Shown piece by piece: positions 9,301-17,563 of a stretch of DNA of 33,230 nt. The notes under the pieces were generated by a model that was not told the origin of the DNA, did not search any database, and was given only the letters and a program-made list of their open reading frames with translations. The stretch covers positions 1 to 33,230 of the forward strand of contig JABDGK010000023.1 of assembly GCA_013286085.1 (NCBI GenBank), in the 5' to 3' direction. The stretch comes from Gammaproteobacteria bacterium. Its GTDB lineage: Bacteria > Pseudomonadota > Gammaproteobacteria > DSM-16500. Every line of letters starts with the position of its first letter. Within the stretch, counting starts at the first letter, position 1. A program made the translations under genes and the position numbers.

Positions 9301-9540
9301 GATACAACGGTAAACTATATAAAAGATCGCATGCCTGTGGGTAATATTTACGTGAATCGCAACATGATTGGTGCCGTTGTTGGCGTGCAACCATTTGGCG
9401 GTGAAGGTTTATCTGGCACGGGCCCTAAAGCAGGTGGACCACACTACTTAACAAAACTCTGTGTCGAGCGCGCTATTTCAATTAACACAACAGCAGCCGG
9501 CGGGAATACAACGCTCGTTTCGCTCAGTGAGGATGATTAA
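6370..9540 (+). CDS. putA: Proline dehydrogenase / P5C dehydrogenase (bifunctional PutA)
   Basis: About 1056 residues. The N-terminal half is the FAD barrel that oxidises proline to pyrroline-5-carboxylate (LIKGAYWDAEIKQSQ near residue 358); the C-terminal half is an aldehyde dehydrogenase making glutamate with NAD: CISPWNFP, FTGSTETAK, general base Glu810 (AETGGQN), nucleophile Cys844 (GQRCSALR), and PFGGEGLSGTGPKAGG near the end. It lacks the N-terminal ribbon-helix-helix DNA-binding domain of E. coli PutA (1320 residues), so it should not repress itself. The frame is open back to 6091, but that part overlaps rnt; ATG 6370 is chosen, with ATG 6376 and 6385 as alternatives because no strong ribosome site marks one. 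Its TAA overlaps the next gene's ATG. Confidence 0.95.
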   Translation: MEMNVMIFGNEKINKQDRLLDAITTAYRQDETVCVEQLLRQAEFAPDAWQRIHNTAEKLVISTRQHRKKQTGLDSFLQQYDLSSEEGIALMCMAEALLRIPDKETIDKLIGDKISTTDWGKHINGSDSLFVNAATWSLLLTGKIYAPTLNNQKSLGNSLKRLFSRTSSVIIRPIILQGMKVIGKQFVMGTTINEALKRAQKLEAKGYRYSYDMLGEAARTADDAVKYFQSYEDAIAAIGKASANSNPAESPGISIKLSALHPRYEVAKQGRVMKELVPRLLALAKQAKAHNIGLTVDAEEADRLELSLAIIEKVFCDPALNDWEGFGLAVQSYQKRAPYVIDWLIQLSKQQKRRFMVRLIKGAYWDAEIKQSQMQGLEGYPVFTRKHATDVSFLACAKKLLAHPECFYSQFGTHNALSAAAIMEIAGKRTDFEFQCLHGMGQPLYDNIVGKENVNIPCRIYAPVGSHKDLLGYLVRRLLENGANTSFINRLADENTPIEKIITDPITRIGSLMSKPHPHIPLPVNIFAQERKNSQGLDLSNAHTLQALKTAMEQAEKNPGIWQATPLLGKKTTFTQSAKPLKSPSQTDHLVGHIIEATADDVETALEVATQATSTWATISVHERAACLDRAADLLEKNMPTLMTLLCREAGKQIIDCMTEVREAVDFCRYYAARAREDLTPQILPGPTGEFNELSLHPRGVIVCISPWNFPLAIFAGQVLAALVTGNTVIAKPAEQTPLIAAETVRLLHQAGIPSNVLQLLPGAGEVVGARLVADVRVAGVMFTGSTETAKLIQQTLANRPGPIVPLIAETGGQNAMIVDSSALPEQVVTDVISSAFNSAGQRCSALRVLYLQDDIAPRIIELLKGAMAELTLGDPGLLETDIGPVIDADALSILQKHVARMQQEAKLIYQMPLKNPPTGHFFAPCVFELDNLKSLPREVFGPVLHIIRYQAKDLSRVVDEIKNTGYGLTLGIHSRIDTTVNYIKDRMPVGNIYVNRNMIGAVVGVQPFGGEGLSGTGPKAGGPHYLTKLCVERAISINTTAAGGNTTLVSLSEDD

Positions 9541-10706
9541 TGCATAGTCCGATTGTCCATTTGATATTTTTGATTTTCACAGGGACAGCGATTTTATCGA
9601 CTCTTGCACTCTTTACGCGCCAATCTTTATTAGTGGCTTACATGTTGCTAGGGGCTTTACTCGGCCCCTGGGGCCTGAAACTGATTGGCGATGCGAATGC
9701 GGTTAAACAAGCCGGCGATGTTGGCATTTTGTTTCTACTCTTCTTACTTGGCTTACATTTACAACCACAAAATCTTTGGCACTCTACCCGCAAAATGAGT
9801 TTGATTACGCTGAATAGTTCATTGATTTTTTTAGTTGCGGGTTTTACCGTTGGGCACTTTACCGGATTTAGCTATGCAGAAAGCATCATCATCGGCATTA
9901 CCATTATGTTTTCTAGTACAATTATTGGATTGAAATTATTGCCGACCACCGTACTGCATCACCAACATACGGGTGAGCTCATGATTAGTATTTTACTCTT
10001 GCAAGATATTCTTGCTATTGGTGCCTTGTTAATCTTACAGGCGATTGCAGATAGAGCATTCTCATTTCATGATATTGGTTATATTCTCAGCGCTTTTCCT
10101 ATCTTGTTACTGGCGGCTTACATTTTCCAACGATTTATATTGTCAAAATTATTAAATCGATTTGATAAAGTGCATGAATACATTTTTATTTTATCGATTG
10201 GCTGGTGTTTATGCATGGCTGAGCTGAGTCACTTCATGCACCTTTCGGAAGAAATTGGCGCCTTTATTGCTGGTGTCACATTAGCATCCAACCCTATTTC
10301 ATTATATGTTGCAGAAAGCTTAAAACCGCTACGCGACTTTTTTCTGGTGATTTTCTTTTTCTCGATTGGCGCGGCTTTTAATTTTGGTGTACTACCTGAG
10401 ATCATGTGGCCTGCAGCCATTTTAGCGACGTTGATTTTAGTCGGTAAGCCCATCGTCTTTAGCTGGCTACTACGCAAATCAGGTGAAGCAAGATTCATGA
10501 GCTGGGAAGTCGGTGTCCGCTTAGGCCAAATCAGTGAGTTTTCACTTTTAGTCATATACCTCGCTCTCGACGCAAATCTCATTCGGCCGGAAACCAGTTA
10601 TATGGTGCAAGCTGCCACTATTCTCACGTTTATTGGTTCAAGCTATTGGGTAACTTTGCGCTATCCAACTCCGCTAGCTTCTTCTGAAAAATTGCGGCGG
10701 GATTAG
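9540..10706 (+). CDS. CPA2-family cation:proton antiporter, membrane domain only
   Basis: A 388-residue inner-membrane protein with about 11-12 helices throughout, matching the Na+/H+ exchanger domain of KefB/KefC-type proteins: LLFLLGLHLQP, the SSTIIGLKLL helix, LQDILAIGAL, EEIGAFIAGVTLAS and GQISEFSLLV. KefB/KefC are about 600 residues and end in a nucleotide-binding RCK (TrkA-N) domain; here the protein stops right after the last helix with a short tail, so NAD/glutathione gating is not expected. Its ATG shares a base with the putA stop (TAATG), which points to translational coupling and joint transcription. Ion specificity (K+ or Na+ against H+) is not determined. Why it is coupled to proline oxidation is unclear; osmotic or pH balance is one guess. 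Confidence 0.85.
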   Translation: MHSPIVHLIFLIFTGTAILSTLALFTRQSLLVAYMLLGALLGPWGLKLIGDANAVKQAGDVGILFLLFLLGLHLQPQNLWHSTRKMSLITLNSSLIFLVAGFTVGHFTGFSYAESIIIGITIMFSSTIIGLKLLPTTVLHHQHTGELMISILLLQDILAIGALLILQAIADRAFSFHDIGYILSAFPILLLAAYIFQRFILSKLLNRFDKVHEYIFILSIGWCLCMAELSHFMHLSEEIGAFIAGVTLASNPISLYVAESLKPLRDFFLVIFFFSIGAAFNFGVLPEIMWPAAILATLILVGKPIVFSWLLRKSGEARFMSWEVGVRLGQISEFSLLVIYLALDANLIRPETSYMVQAATILTFIGSSYWVTLRYPTPLASSEKLRRD

Positions 10707-10712
10707 GATTTC

Positions 10713-10806
10713 GGTGGACACGCTACATTTGTCCACCCTACACATGTACTTCCGTTTTCGTAGGGTGGACAAATGTATAGATTGGGACATGGGTAGCGTG
10801 TCCACC
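10713..10806. repeat. Two nested perfect inverted repeats, GTAGGGTGGAC family
   Basis: GGTGGACACGCTAC (10713-10726) pairs perfectly with 10793-10806, and ATTTGTCCACCCTAC (10727-10741) pairs perfectly with 10760-10774. The two unpaired stretches (10742-10759 and 10775-10792) are both 18 bases long. The unit lies between the antiporter and CDF genes, directly after the antiporter stop, and would fold strongly as RNA or extrude as a cruciform. Confidence 0.85.
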
Positions 10807-10847
10807 ACCCCCTTGACCAACGCCACTATTGAAACCATAATGCACCC

Positions 10848-11828
10848 ATGAACAAACACGACACACAACATTCACATGATGATGGTCATGACCATAGTGA
10901 TCATGATCATAGTCATGACCATGGCAGCAGTGGCCACAGCCACGCACACCATGCGCCGCAATCTTTTAATATGGCGTTTGCTATTGCGGTTACATTAAAT
11001 CTTTGTTTCACTGTTTTTGAGGCCACCTATGCCTTGATTGCCAACTCCATGGGACTGCTAGCCGATGCGGCTCATAACTTCGGAGACGTATTTGGTCTTG
11101 TGCTCGCCTGGGGCGCCAATTGGTTGCTGACTATCCCAGCACGCAAACGTTACAGTTATGGCTATAAGCGCACCACCATTCTGGCTGCTGTGACCAATGC
11201 CATCATTTTAGTAGCGAGCTCCGCTATCATTGCCTTTGAATCCATCCAGAAACTTTTTAATATCACGGCAGTCAACGAATATCTCGTCATTGTTATTGCC
11301 TTAGTCGGTATCGGCGTCAACGGTGGCACTGCCATGTTATTTTTGAAAGGTGCTCATGAAGATTTAAATATTAAGGGCGCTTTTTTACACCTCATGTCAG
11401 ATGCCTTAGTGGCTATTGGTGTTGTCTTCGGTGGTATTGCAATTTATTACACGGGTCAAATGTGGATAGACCCCTTAGTGGGTTTATTCATTGTTGCAAC
11501 TATTTTATGGGGCACGTGGGGCTTATTACGTGATTCACTCAGACTTATTTTAGATGCCATTCCGCACCATATTGATGCGAATGGCGTAACAAGATTTTTA
11601 GAAAATTTACCCGATGTGAAAGCCGTCCATGACTTGCATATTTGGGGATTAAGTACCAAAGAGGTCGCCTTAACTGCGCATTTAGTGATGGCTGGCGATC
11701 ATCAATCGGATGTCGATTACAAAAAAATTAATACGGTCTTAAAAGAAAAATTCAAAATCAACCACGTCACTATTCAAGTCGAAATGGAAAACAGTGATTT
11801 TCTCTGCATTCGCTGTGAAACCTGCTAG
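10848..11828 (+). CDS. Cation diffusion facilitator (zinc-type exporter)
   Basis: A 326-residue CDF transporter that exports Zn2+ (possibly Co2+/Cd2+) from the cytosol in exchange for protons. The N-terminal 37 residues hold 13 histidines in HD/HS repeats, a metal-binding tail. Six helices follow, with the two HxxxD metal sites of the family: HNFGD (76-80, helix 2, preceded by Asp73) and HLMSD (181-185, helix 5). A cytosolic dimer domain from about residue 225 includes DLHIWGLS, and the tail ends in CIRCETC, a possible extra thiol metal site. It resembles ZitB/CzcD. The ATG at 10848 lacks a good ribosome site. It has the same direction as putA-antiporter but is set apart by the hairpin repeat, so it may have its own promoter. 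Confidence 0.92.
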   Translation: MNKHDTQHSHDDGHDHSDHDHSHDHGSSGHSHAHHAPQSFNMAFAIAVTLNLCFTVFEATYALIANSMGLLADAAHNFGDVFGLVLAWGANWLLTIPARKRYSYGYKRTTILAAVTNAIILVASSAIIAFESIQKLFNITAVNEYLVIVIALVGIGVNGGTAMLFLKGAHEDLNIKGAFLHLMSDALVAIGVVFGGIAIYYTGQMWIDPLVGLFIVATILWGTWGLLRDSLRLILDAIPHHIDANGVTRFLENLPDVKAVHDLHIWGLSTKEVALTAHLVMAGDHQSDVDYKKINTVLKEKFKINHVTIQVEMENSDFLCIRCETC

Positions 11829-11906
11829 ACCGAGACAATACCCGAGCGATTCTGACTAAACTCACGCAGGTATGTAAAAACAACTATTGGACGGAACGAA
11901 ACCATC

Positions 11907-13097
11907 ATGAAAGATATATTCATAGGCGTTGATGGTGGCGGCACCAATTGCCGCTTAGCAATTTGCACTCAAGACGGGGACGTATTACATCAAGCCTCCT
12001 TACGCGCAAGTGGTGACATTTCTATTTATCCAGAAGCAACCTGGCAAAACTTTCTTACATTATTTAAAGATGCCGCTCAACACATGCAGCACTCAGCAAA
12101 CATCCATATTCTAGATAAAAGCCAATATCGTTTGCATATCGGATTTGGTGTTGCGGGATATAGCGCTGTGGAATCTAGAAAAAAATTTATTGATCTCATT
12201 GAACAGTCAGCATTATTTGCTAGCTACAAAATAGATAACGATGTCATGGCTGCTTATTGGGATGCGCATCATGGTAATCCCGGCGGCATTATCATTATAG
12301 GCACAGGCAGCATTGGCATTCGATATGAAAACCAAAAAGCAGTTGCACGTTTTGGTGGCATGGGTTTCCCACATGACAACAAAGGGTCTGTTGCTTGGCT
12401 AGGCATGCAATTGATTGAACGATTACTCACAATGTGTGGAAAACTATTAAAAAATGTCGGCCAAGAGGTCAACATTGAAGAAGCGCTCACCGCATCAGAT
12501 GAGCCAGGCGCAAAGCTATTTTTAGCACTCCTCAATCATCCAAAATATTACAGCCTAAATCAACCGGCCACTTTCAAAAAAACGTATACCTTCGTGGCAG
12601 AAATGGAGATATATCAGTATATTTTTGCCAACCAGCGCACGCCGGTATTGTATGCGAAATTAGGTGGTTTTATTTTAGATATCATGCGAGATCAATCTTT
12701 TTTAGCAGATCACCCACATACAGCCACTATCACACGCGAAGCCGTGAGATTGATACAAGCTGCTGCCGCTGAAATTGATTTGATTTTCGCTGAAGTTAAA
12801 AAAGAGGGGATACGTTTTGCATTATATGGAGGAGCAAGCGATCTAATCGCTAACTACGTGAGCGCAGAACTCAAAGATGCACTGATTTCAGCAAATTCAA
12901 AATCCGCGGCTCCTGGTGCATGTGAAATGATTAGACGTGATTATGAAGCAAAAAAAGCGGCTCAGCTTAATATGCAAATACCACTTCCAGCGATTACTTT
13001 GTTCAAGCCAGCAGAAAGCGAAAGTCTAACGCCAACACGCACCCAACTACCATCTGATAGAACACAGCTAAACTACAGCGCTACAACACAACCCTAA
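11907..13097 (+). CDS. N-acetylglucosamine kinase-like sugar kinase (BadF/BadG ATPase family)
   Basis: A 396-residue ASKHA-fold kinase. GVDGGGTNCRLAI near the N-terminus is the phosphate-1 loop, DNDVMAAYW holds the likely catalytic aspartate, IIIIGTGSIG is phosphate-2, and GGMGFPHDNKGSVAWLG is the sugar/adenosine region seen in eukaryotic-type GlcNAc kinases and glucosamine kinase GspK. It would phosphorylate an amino sugar, perhaps during murein or chitin-sugar recycling; the actual sugar is not shown. The last 40-50 residues are Ser/Thr/Pro-rich and look like an unstructured tail beyond the usual family length (about 300-350). GGAACGA precedes the ATG. It ends 10 bases from the convergent YbaK-like gene. 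Confidence 0.8.
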   Translation: MKDIFIGVDGGGTNCRLAICTQDGDVLHQASLRASGDISIYPEATWQNFLTLFKDAAQHMQHSANIHILDKSQYRLHIGFGVAGYSAVESRKKFIDLIEQSALFASYKIDNDVMAAYWDAHHGNPGGIIIIGTGSIGIRYENQKAVARFGGMGFPHDNKGSVAWLGMQLIERLLTMCGKLLKNVGQEVNIEEALTASDEPGAKLFLALLNHPKYYSLNQPATFKKTYTFVAEMEIYQYIFANQRTPVLYAKLGGFILDIMRDQSFLADHPHTATITREAVRLIQAAAAEIDLIFAEVKKEGIRFALYGGASDLIANYVSAELKDALISANSKSAAPGACEMIRRDYEAKKAAQLNMQIPLPAITLFKPAESESLTPTRTQLPSDRTQLNYSATTQP

Positions 13098-13107
13098 TCG
13101 GGGTGGT

Positions 13108-13572
13108 TCACCAATCGCTTGTAGAAATGACTTTAGGCTTCACCAGTCGTTCAAAATCAGCATAAGCCAAACGCATGAGTTCAATATGCGTACCCGCATT
13201 AAAAACCATCTGCGGATAATGCCTCAATTCACTGGATGCAAACACTGGCACGCCAAATAAATTTCCAAAAGGTGGCATGGCACCGACTTCACATTCTGGA
13301 AACTGACTTTTGAATTCTGACTCTGATGCCAAATTAAGATCCTTCCAGCCGGTTGCTGCTTTTAATGCAGCAAAATTAATGTGATCGTGCGCAGGCAATA
13401 CCACCATGGCTAATTGTCCACCTGCTTTCACAATCACAATTTTAGCCAGCGATTTTCCAGAAACATGCGCTGAAGCCGCTACTTCTTGCGCGGTATAAGC
13501 ACGCGCATGATTGAGACACTCATATTTCACATGTTGCTTATCCAAATAGTCTTTCAAAATTGAGATTGGCAC
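13108..13572 (-). CDS. YbaK/ProX-type aminoacyl-tRNA deacylase
   Basis: A 154-residue single-domain protein of the YbaK/EbsC family, free-standing versions of the prolyl-tRNA synthetase editing domain that hydrolyse misacylated tRNA in the cytosol. Evidence: the conserved lysine region GKSLAKIVIVKAGG (about 39-52), VVLPAHDHIN and the family signature GAMPPFGNLFGVPVF (about 97-111). It starts with GTG at 13572, five to six bases after a strong AGGAGGG site, so the unusual start codon is well supported. Which mischarged tRNA it clears (Cys-tRNAPro, Ala-tRNAPro or other) cannot be told. Separate transcription unit with a likely -10 at 13608-13613. Confidence 0.85.
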   Translation of the reverse strand: MPISILKDYLDKQHVKYECLNHARAYTAQEVAASAHVSGKSLAKIVIVKAGGQLAMVVLPAHDHINFAALKAATGWKDLNLASESEFKSQFPECEVGAMPPFGNLFGVPVFASSELRHYPQMVFNAGTHIELMRLAYADFERLVKPKVISTSDW

Positions 13573-13607
13573 AAAACCCTCCTTTCGATATCGTAATGAT
13601 ACCCCTA

Positions 13608-13613
13608 ATTATA
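13608..13613 (-). promoter_or_regulatory. Possible -10 element for the YbaK-like gene
   Basis: Perfect TATAAT on the minus strand about 35 bases before the GTG start. A TTGTCA lies upstream but with a spacer too short for a standard -35, so only the -10 is proposed. Confidence 0.35.
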
Positions 13614-13719
13614 GTGCTTTTTTTGACAAATGTGAGACAACAAAACCCATTGAATTGGTTGTGTTTCATCGTAAATTATAGTTAAATCCTTGTCTGCTCG
13701 TCATTGTTAGAGAAATCAG

Positions 13720-15210
13720 ATGGTTAACTATAAGAACCAAATTGGTCAATTAGACCGGTGGCTCTATCTCTTTATTTTTATTCACGTTGCCGCATGGACG
13801 GTGGTGCCTTTCTTGACGCGCTATACCTTACCCATGGATGCCATGGAAGGAACAATTTGGGGCCAACAATTTGAATTAGGTTATGACAAAAATCCATTTT
13901 TAAATGGTTGGCTCACAGCGCTTGCTGTCAACCTAGGTGGCACCAGTGGCTGGGCTGTGTATTTATTTAGCCAACTTTCTGTCGCTGTGTGTTTTTGGGC
14001 AATATGGGAACTCGGCAAAAAAATGCTGCCGCCTATTTATGCCTTTCTCGCTGTGTTATTACTCGAGGGCGTGCAATATTACAATGTGCATGCAATCGAT
14101 TTTAATGATAACACCTTGGAACTCGGACTCTGGGCACTCACATCATTATATTTTTACCAAGCAGTACAAACACAGTCATGGCGCAATTGGATTTTAACAG
14201 GCATGTTTGCTGGCTTGGGCATGATGACAAAATATTACACGGCCATGTTGTTACTACCCATGGCACTCTTTCTTATCATCAATCCCGAGGCTAGGCAAAG
14301 TTTTAAAAAACCACAACCGTATTTAGGTCTCGTGATTTTTCTTGCCGTTATTATGCCACATGTCGTTTGGCTATTTTTTCATGACTTTGTCACCGTCAAC
14401 TATGCACTCGACCGTGTTAGCAGCAAACCCGCCTGGTTCAATCACTTCAACTATTCTGCCTTATTTGCTTGGCAACAATTTGAAGCATTTGTCCCGCCAA
14501 TTTTATTAGCACTCTTATTAGTGCTTGGCCGAAGACCTTTCTTATCAAATCCACGCGTCCAAATCAGCCCTTTCAATCAGCAATTTTTATTCTATGTTGG
14601 TTTAGGGCCATTCTTATTCACTGTTTTGTTATCCGCACTCACCGGTATTCGACTGCGCGCCGGCTGGGGTGAACCATTGCTATCATTGTGGGGAATTATG
14701 TTAATTGCATGGCTACAGCCACGCATTACACTACGTCGATTTTATCGTTTTTCGGCATTCTTTTTTAGTATCATTGTGATCACACTTGCCTCGTATGCCA
14801 CTGCCTTAATTCGCGCAGATGAACCATCGAGCGCGAATTTCCCCGGAAAAATCATTGCGGAAACCATTACGAACGAATGGCGCAACACATATCACGCACC
14901 ATTGCCTTTTGTGGCTGGCTCGCGCTGGATTGCTGGTAATATTGCTTTTTATTCAAGTGACAAACCGGCTGTCTATATTAACTGGGATAAAAAACTGAGT
15001 CCGTGGATTGATGAAGAAAAATTAAAAATGGCTGGTGCCATTTTTGTGTGGGATGCTTCTGAAGATAACGAACCAACCATCACAGAAATTAAAGCACGCT
15101 TCAAAAGTTTGGGCGCTCTGCAAATCAAACATTTTTCCTGGTTGCGAAATCATAGCAACAAGCCGGTGGAAATTAGTGTCGCATTTTTGCCGCCGCAAGA
15201 AAAAGCATAG
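13720..15210 (+). CDS. GT39-family (PMT_2) membrane glycosyltransferase
   Basis: A 496-residue inner-membrane GT-C enzyme with about 9-11 helices and a soluble periplasmic tail (from about 370). This family takes a sugar from a polyprenyl-phosphate carrier and moves it to lipid A or another acceptor on the periplasmic side; ArnT is the best-known bacterial member. The first loop after helix 1 has the acidic pair of MDAMEG (Asp40, Glu43) that acts in catalysis, followed by GYDKNPFLNGW, like the conserved KxPP/NPP-type loop. Other family marks are AIDFNDNTLELG and MMTKYYTAMLL. ATG start after a weak AGAGA. Acceptor and sugar are unknown; the arn-like genes at 497-3103 make an aminoarabinose-type donor possible but it is not adjacent. 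Confidence 0.82.
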   Translation: MVNYKNQIGQLDRWLYLFIFIHVAAWTVVPFLTRYTLPMDAMEGTIWGQQFELGYDKNPFLNGWLTALAVNLGGTSGWAVYLFSQLSVAVCFWAIWELGKKMLPPIYAFLAVLLLEGVQYYNVHAIDFNDNTLELGLWALTSLYFYQAVQTQSWRNWILTGMFAGLGMMTKYYTAMLLLPMALFLIINPEARQSFKKPQPYLGLVIFLAVIMPHVVWLFFHDFVTVNYALDRVSSKPAWFNHFNYSALFAWQQFEAFVPPILLALLLVLGRRPFLSNPRVQISPFNQQFLFYVGLGPFLFTVLLSALTGIRLRAGWGEPLLSLWGIMLIAWLQPRITLRRFYRFSAFFFSIIVITLASYATALIRADEPSSANFPGKIIAETITNEWRNTYHAPLPFVAGSRWIAGNIAFYSSDKPAVYINWDKKLSPWIDEEKLKMAGAIFVWDASEDNEPTITEIKARFKSLGALQIKHFSWLRNHSNKPVEISVAFLPPQEKA

Positions 15211-15253
15211 ACTGCCATTAAGTTAAGCGCCAAAAAAGGGGCCACCCTAAAAG

Positions 15254-16387
15254 TTATTGAAACAATTTTTGCAAACACGTCGCAGCAAAATCTATCTCTG
15301 CAAGTGTTGTAAATCGTCCAAACGAAAACCGTACTGAGCAATGCGCTTCTTCTGCAGACAAGCCTAACGCACGCAACACATACGATGGCTCAATGCCTTT
15401 GGCATTACAAGCAGAACCCGCAGCAATCGCTAATTCAGGTGAGGCTTGCATCAATGCTTCAGCTCGCATAGGAACACGTAAATTCACAATACCCGGATAA
15501 CATAAGGATGGCTCTATATTGGGTTTAATAGATTGCATAGCAGCAATTTGCTGTAAAAACTGCGTACGTAGTTGCAAATTTTTTTGATAATCGGCTGTCA
15601 TTTCTATTTGTGCTAAACGAAATGCTTCTGCCATTCCCATGATTTGATGCGTTGCTAATGTACCCGAACGCATGCCTTGCTCTTGGCCACCGCCATGCAT
15701 TTGTGGTGCAACACGTATGCGTGGTTTTTTTCGCACATACAAAGCACCCACACCTTTGGGGCCATACACTTTATGCGCATTCATCGATAACAAATCTATC
15801 GGTGTCTTCGTTACGTCAATAACCAGTTTGCCATTACTCTGCGCTGCATCCACATGCAATAAAATTTCTCGCTCGGCAGTGATTTTTGCAATAGCAGAAA
15901 TATCTTGGATCACACCAATTTCATTATTCACGTGCATGACACTAACTAAGATAGTATCTGGCTTTAAAGCGGTTGTTAATTTTTCCAAATCCAACAAGCC
16001 ATTTCTTTCGGGCGTTAAGTAAGTAACAGTATAGCCTTCTTTCTCCAGCTGTTGGCACGTATCCAACACAGCTTTATGTTCTGTTTTAACTGTCACAATA
16101 TGCTTACCGCGACGTTGATATAATTGCGCAGCACCTTTCAAGGCTAAATTAATGGCTTCTGTTGCGCCGGAGGTCCAAATAATTTCACTGGGTTCGGCAT
16201 GAATTAAGGCCGCCACTTGTTCACGCGCCCAATCGATGGCTGCTTTTGCCGCTTGGCCATAAGCATGCGATAACGATGCCGGATTAGCGAAACAACCATC
16301 GGCTGTTAAATACTGCTGCATTTTTTCCGCAACGCGCGGGTCAACCGGCGTCGTTGCAGCATAATCTAAATAAATAGGCGTCTTCAT
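15254..16387 (-). CDS. Cysteine desulfurase (NifS/IscS family)
   Basis: A 377-residue class V PLP enzyme that takes sulfur from cysteine for Fe-S clusters or tRNA thiolation. Key residues are all visible: DYAATTP (8-14), His104, NNEIGVIQD (154-162), Asp180, Gln183, Schiff-base Lys206 in [14 protein letters not shown] (240-243) and the sulfur-carrying Cys327 in GSACNAKG. It is about 27 residues shorter than IscS and ends soon after the RFSFGR region, lacking the C-terminal tail that IscS uses to bind IscU. No iscR, iscU, hscA or fdx genes are nearby; the upstream gene is an unknown protein only eight bases away. So it is more likely a secondary desulfurase or a housekeeping IscS displaced from an isc operon. 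Confidence 0.93.
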   Translation of the reverse strand: MKTPIYLDYAATTPVDPRVAEKMQQYLTADGCFANPASLSHAYGQAAKAAIDWAREQVAALIHAEPSEIIWTSGATEAINLALKGAAQLYQRRGKHIVTVKTEHKAVLDTCQQLEKEGYTVTYLTPERNGLLDLEKLTTALKPDTILVSVMHVNNEIGVIQDISAIAKITAEREILLHVDAAQSNGKLVIDVTKTPIDLLSMNAHKVYGPKGVGALYVRKKPRIRVAPQMHGGGQEQGMRSGTLATHQIMGMAEAFRLAQIEMTADYQKNLQLRTQFLQQIAAMQSIKPNIEPSLCYPGIVNLRVPMRAEALMQASPELAIAAGSACNAKGIEPSYVLRALGLSAEEAHCSVRFSFGRFTTLAEIDFAATCLQKLFQ

Positions 16388-16395
16388 AGGACTGA

Positions 16396-17481
16396 TTATA
16401 GGGCAGGTTTGTTGATTGGTGAACCGTCAATTGCAGGTTTTGGTCTCTCTTCACCACTTGCATAGCTATCCACTATAGCTTTCAATTCAGTAACCCCTTG
16501 GTATTGTTCTTTCTTTAATTCGGCATAGATACCATGAAGTTCTCCGCGATATGCCTTTAGCTGTATGGACGCAGCAGCATGATGGATATCAATAGAATTC
16601 ACTTGCAGCCTCAGCGCTCTCAATGTTTGTATCGCATTATTCAATGTTGTTGGAAACGTAATACTACGCTGTTGTAGATATAAGGTTGTGTTCTGTGGTT
16701 TTTTTAATTCCAACAGACTATAGAGTGCTATATCAACATCTATTTTTAGCCTCTCTCTCACATTAGGCAACGCCTGATTTGCAAGCATCAACGCTGGAGC
16801 AAAGTCAGCAACCACTGCTTCAATAGAAGTGATTTTTGCAGAGCGGACTTTTTCCAGCTCAGCAGTTAAGCTTGCAATAGTCTCATGACCTGGGTCCACG
16901 CACTGTTCTAATTTTTTGATACAATTATCTAATTTAGCGAGCAAATATTCTTGATACTGAGGCAGCAATGCCCACAACGCATCACGATAACTGTCTAGCA
17001 AGCTTTGTGCATCAGCATGTTGCACATTGACATTATCAATCGTTTGATAAAGATCATTTAATTCATTTAGATCTTGATAACCAAGCTTTGCTAATAGGTC
17101 TACTAACGACGTCTTCATTTTTATTAGCTGTAAAATAACTTTCTGATCACTGATAATTGCGAGCTTTCTGTCAGCACACATTTGAACAGTTAGCTCATGA
17201 AGTAAATTGTCATTCTTGGCTTTTTTATGCAATAGATTAACTAAGGCAGCACAAGCCGTATCACTCTTCTGATTCGCCGCAAGCGCATAACAAAGCGCAG
17301 CATGATTATATTTGGCTGCTGCCTCAAACTCCTTGCCTGCACCCTGCAATTCTCGCGTCATTGTAAGATCAGCAACACGCGCACAAATTTCTATAAAAAC
17401 GTCGCCGAACGACTCCTGCAATTCATCCTTAGTCGGTGTTTTATCCGCTTCCATCAATGATTTTATTGTAATTATAGGCAT
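16396..17481 (-). CDS. Unknown helical protein, 361 residues
   Basis: I do not recognise a family. The protein appears entirely alpha-helical, without signal peptide or membrane segment: an N-terminal region with [18 protein letters not shown] (about 55-72), which looks like one TPR-like helix pair, then heptad-like stretches (about 190-225 and 300-345) suggesting coiled coil, and a flexible tail [15 protein letters not shown]. The tail with paired Glu and small residues is the sort of C-terminus seen in Dot/Icm substrates, but this is weak. The ATG at 17481 follows GGGGG/AAGAG. Only eight bases separate it from the cysteine desulfurase, so they are probably cotranscribed. Its size and composition recall the large helical protein at 23779. 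Confidence 0.75.
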   Translation of the reverse strand: MPIITIKSLMEADKTPTKDELQESFGDVFIEICARVADLTMTRELQGAGKEFEAAAKYNHAALCYALAANQKSDTACAALVNLLHKKAKNDNLLHELTVQMCADRKLAIISDQKVILQLIKMKTSLVDLLAKLGYQDLNELNDLYQTIDNVNVQHADAQSLLDSYRDALWALLPQYQEYLLAKLDNCIKKLEQCVDPGHETIASLTAELEKVRSAKITSIEAVVADFAPALMLANQALPNVRERLKIDVDIALYSLLELKKPQNTTLYLQQRSITFPTTLNNAIQTLRALRLQVNSIDIHHAAASIQLKAYRGELHGIYAELKKEQYQGVTELKAIVDSYASGEERPKPAIDGSPINKPAL

Positions 17482-17563
17482 ATGCTCTTACCCCCATTAA
17501 AGAGGCGCAAGGATAGCATATAATTATCTATTTAGCTTGTTATGATAATAATTTACTCATATT

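Noticed and set aside
10848-10930. CATGAC-type tandem repeats as a CRISPR or minisatellite
   Set aside because: They code for the His-rich metal-binding tail of the CDF protein and are irregular in unit length.
10738-10947. His-rich minus-strand frame opposite the CDF N-terminus
   Set aside because: CATGATCATG-type repeats read as His on both strands; the CDF frame continues into a full transporter, the other does not.
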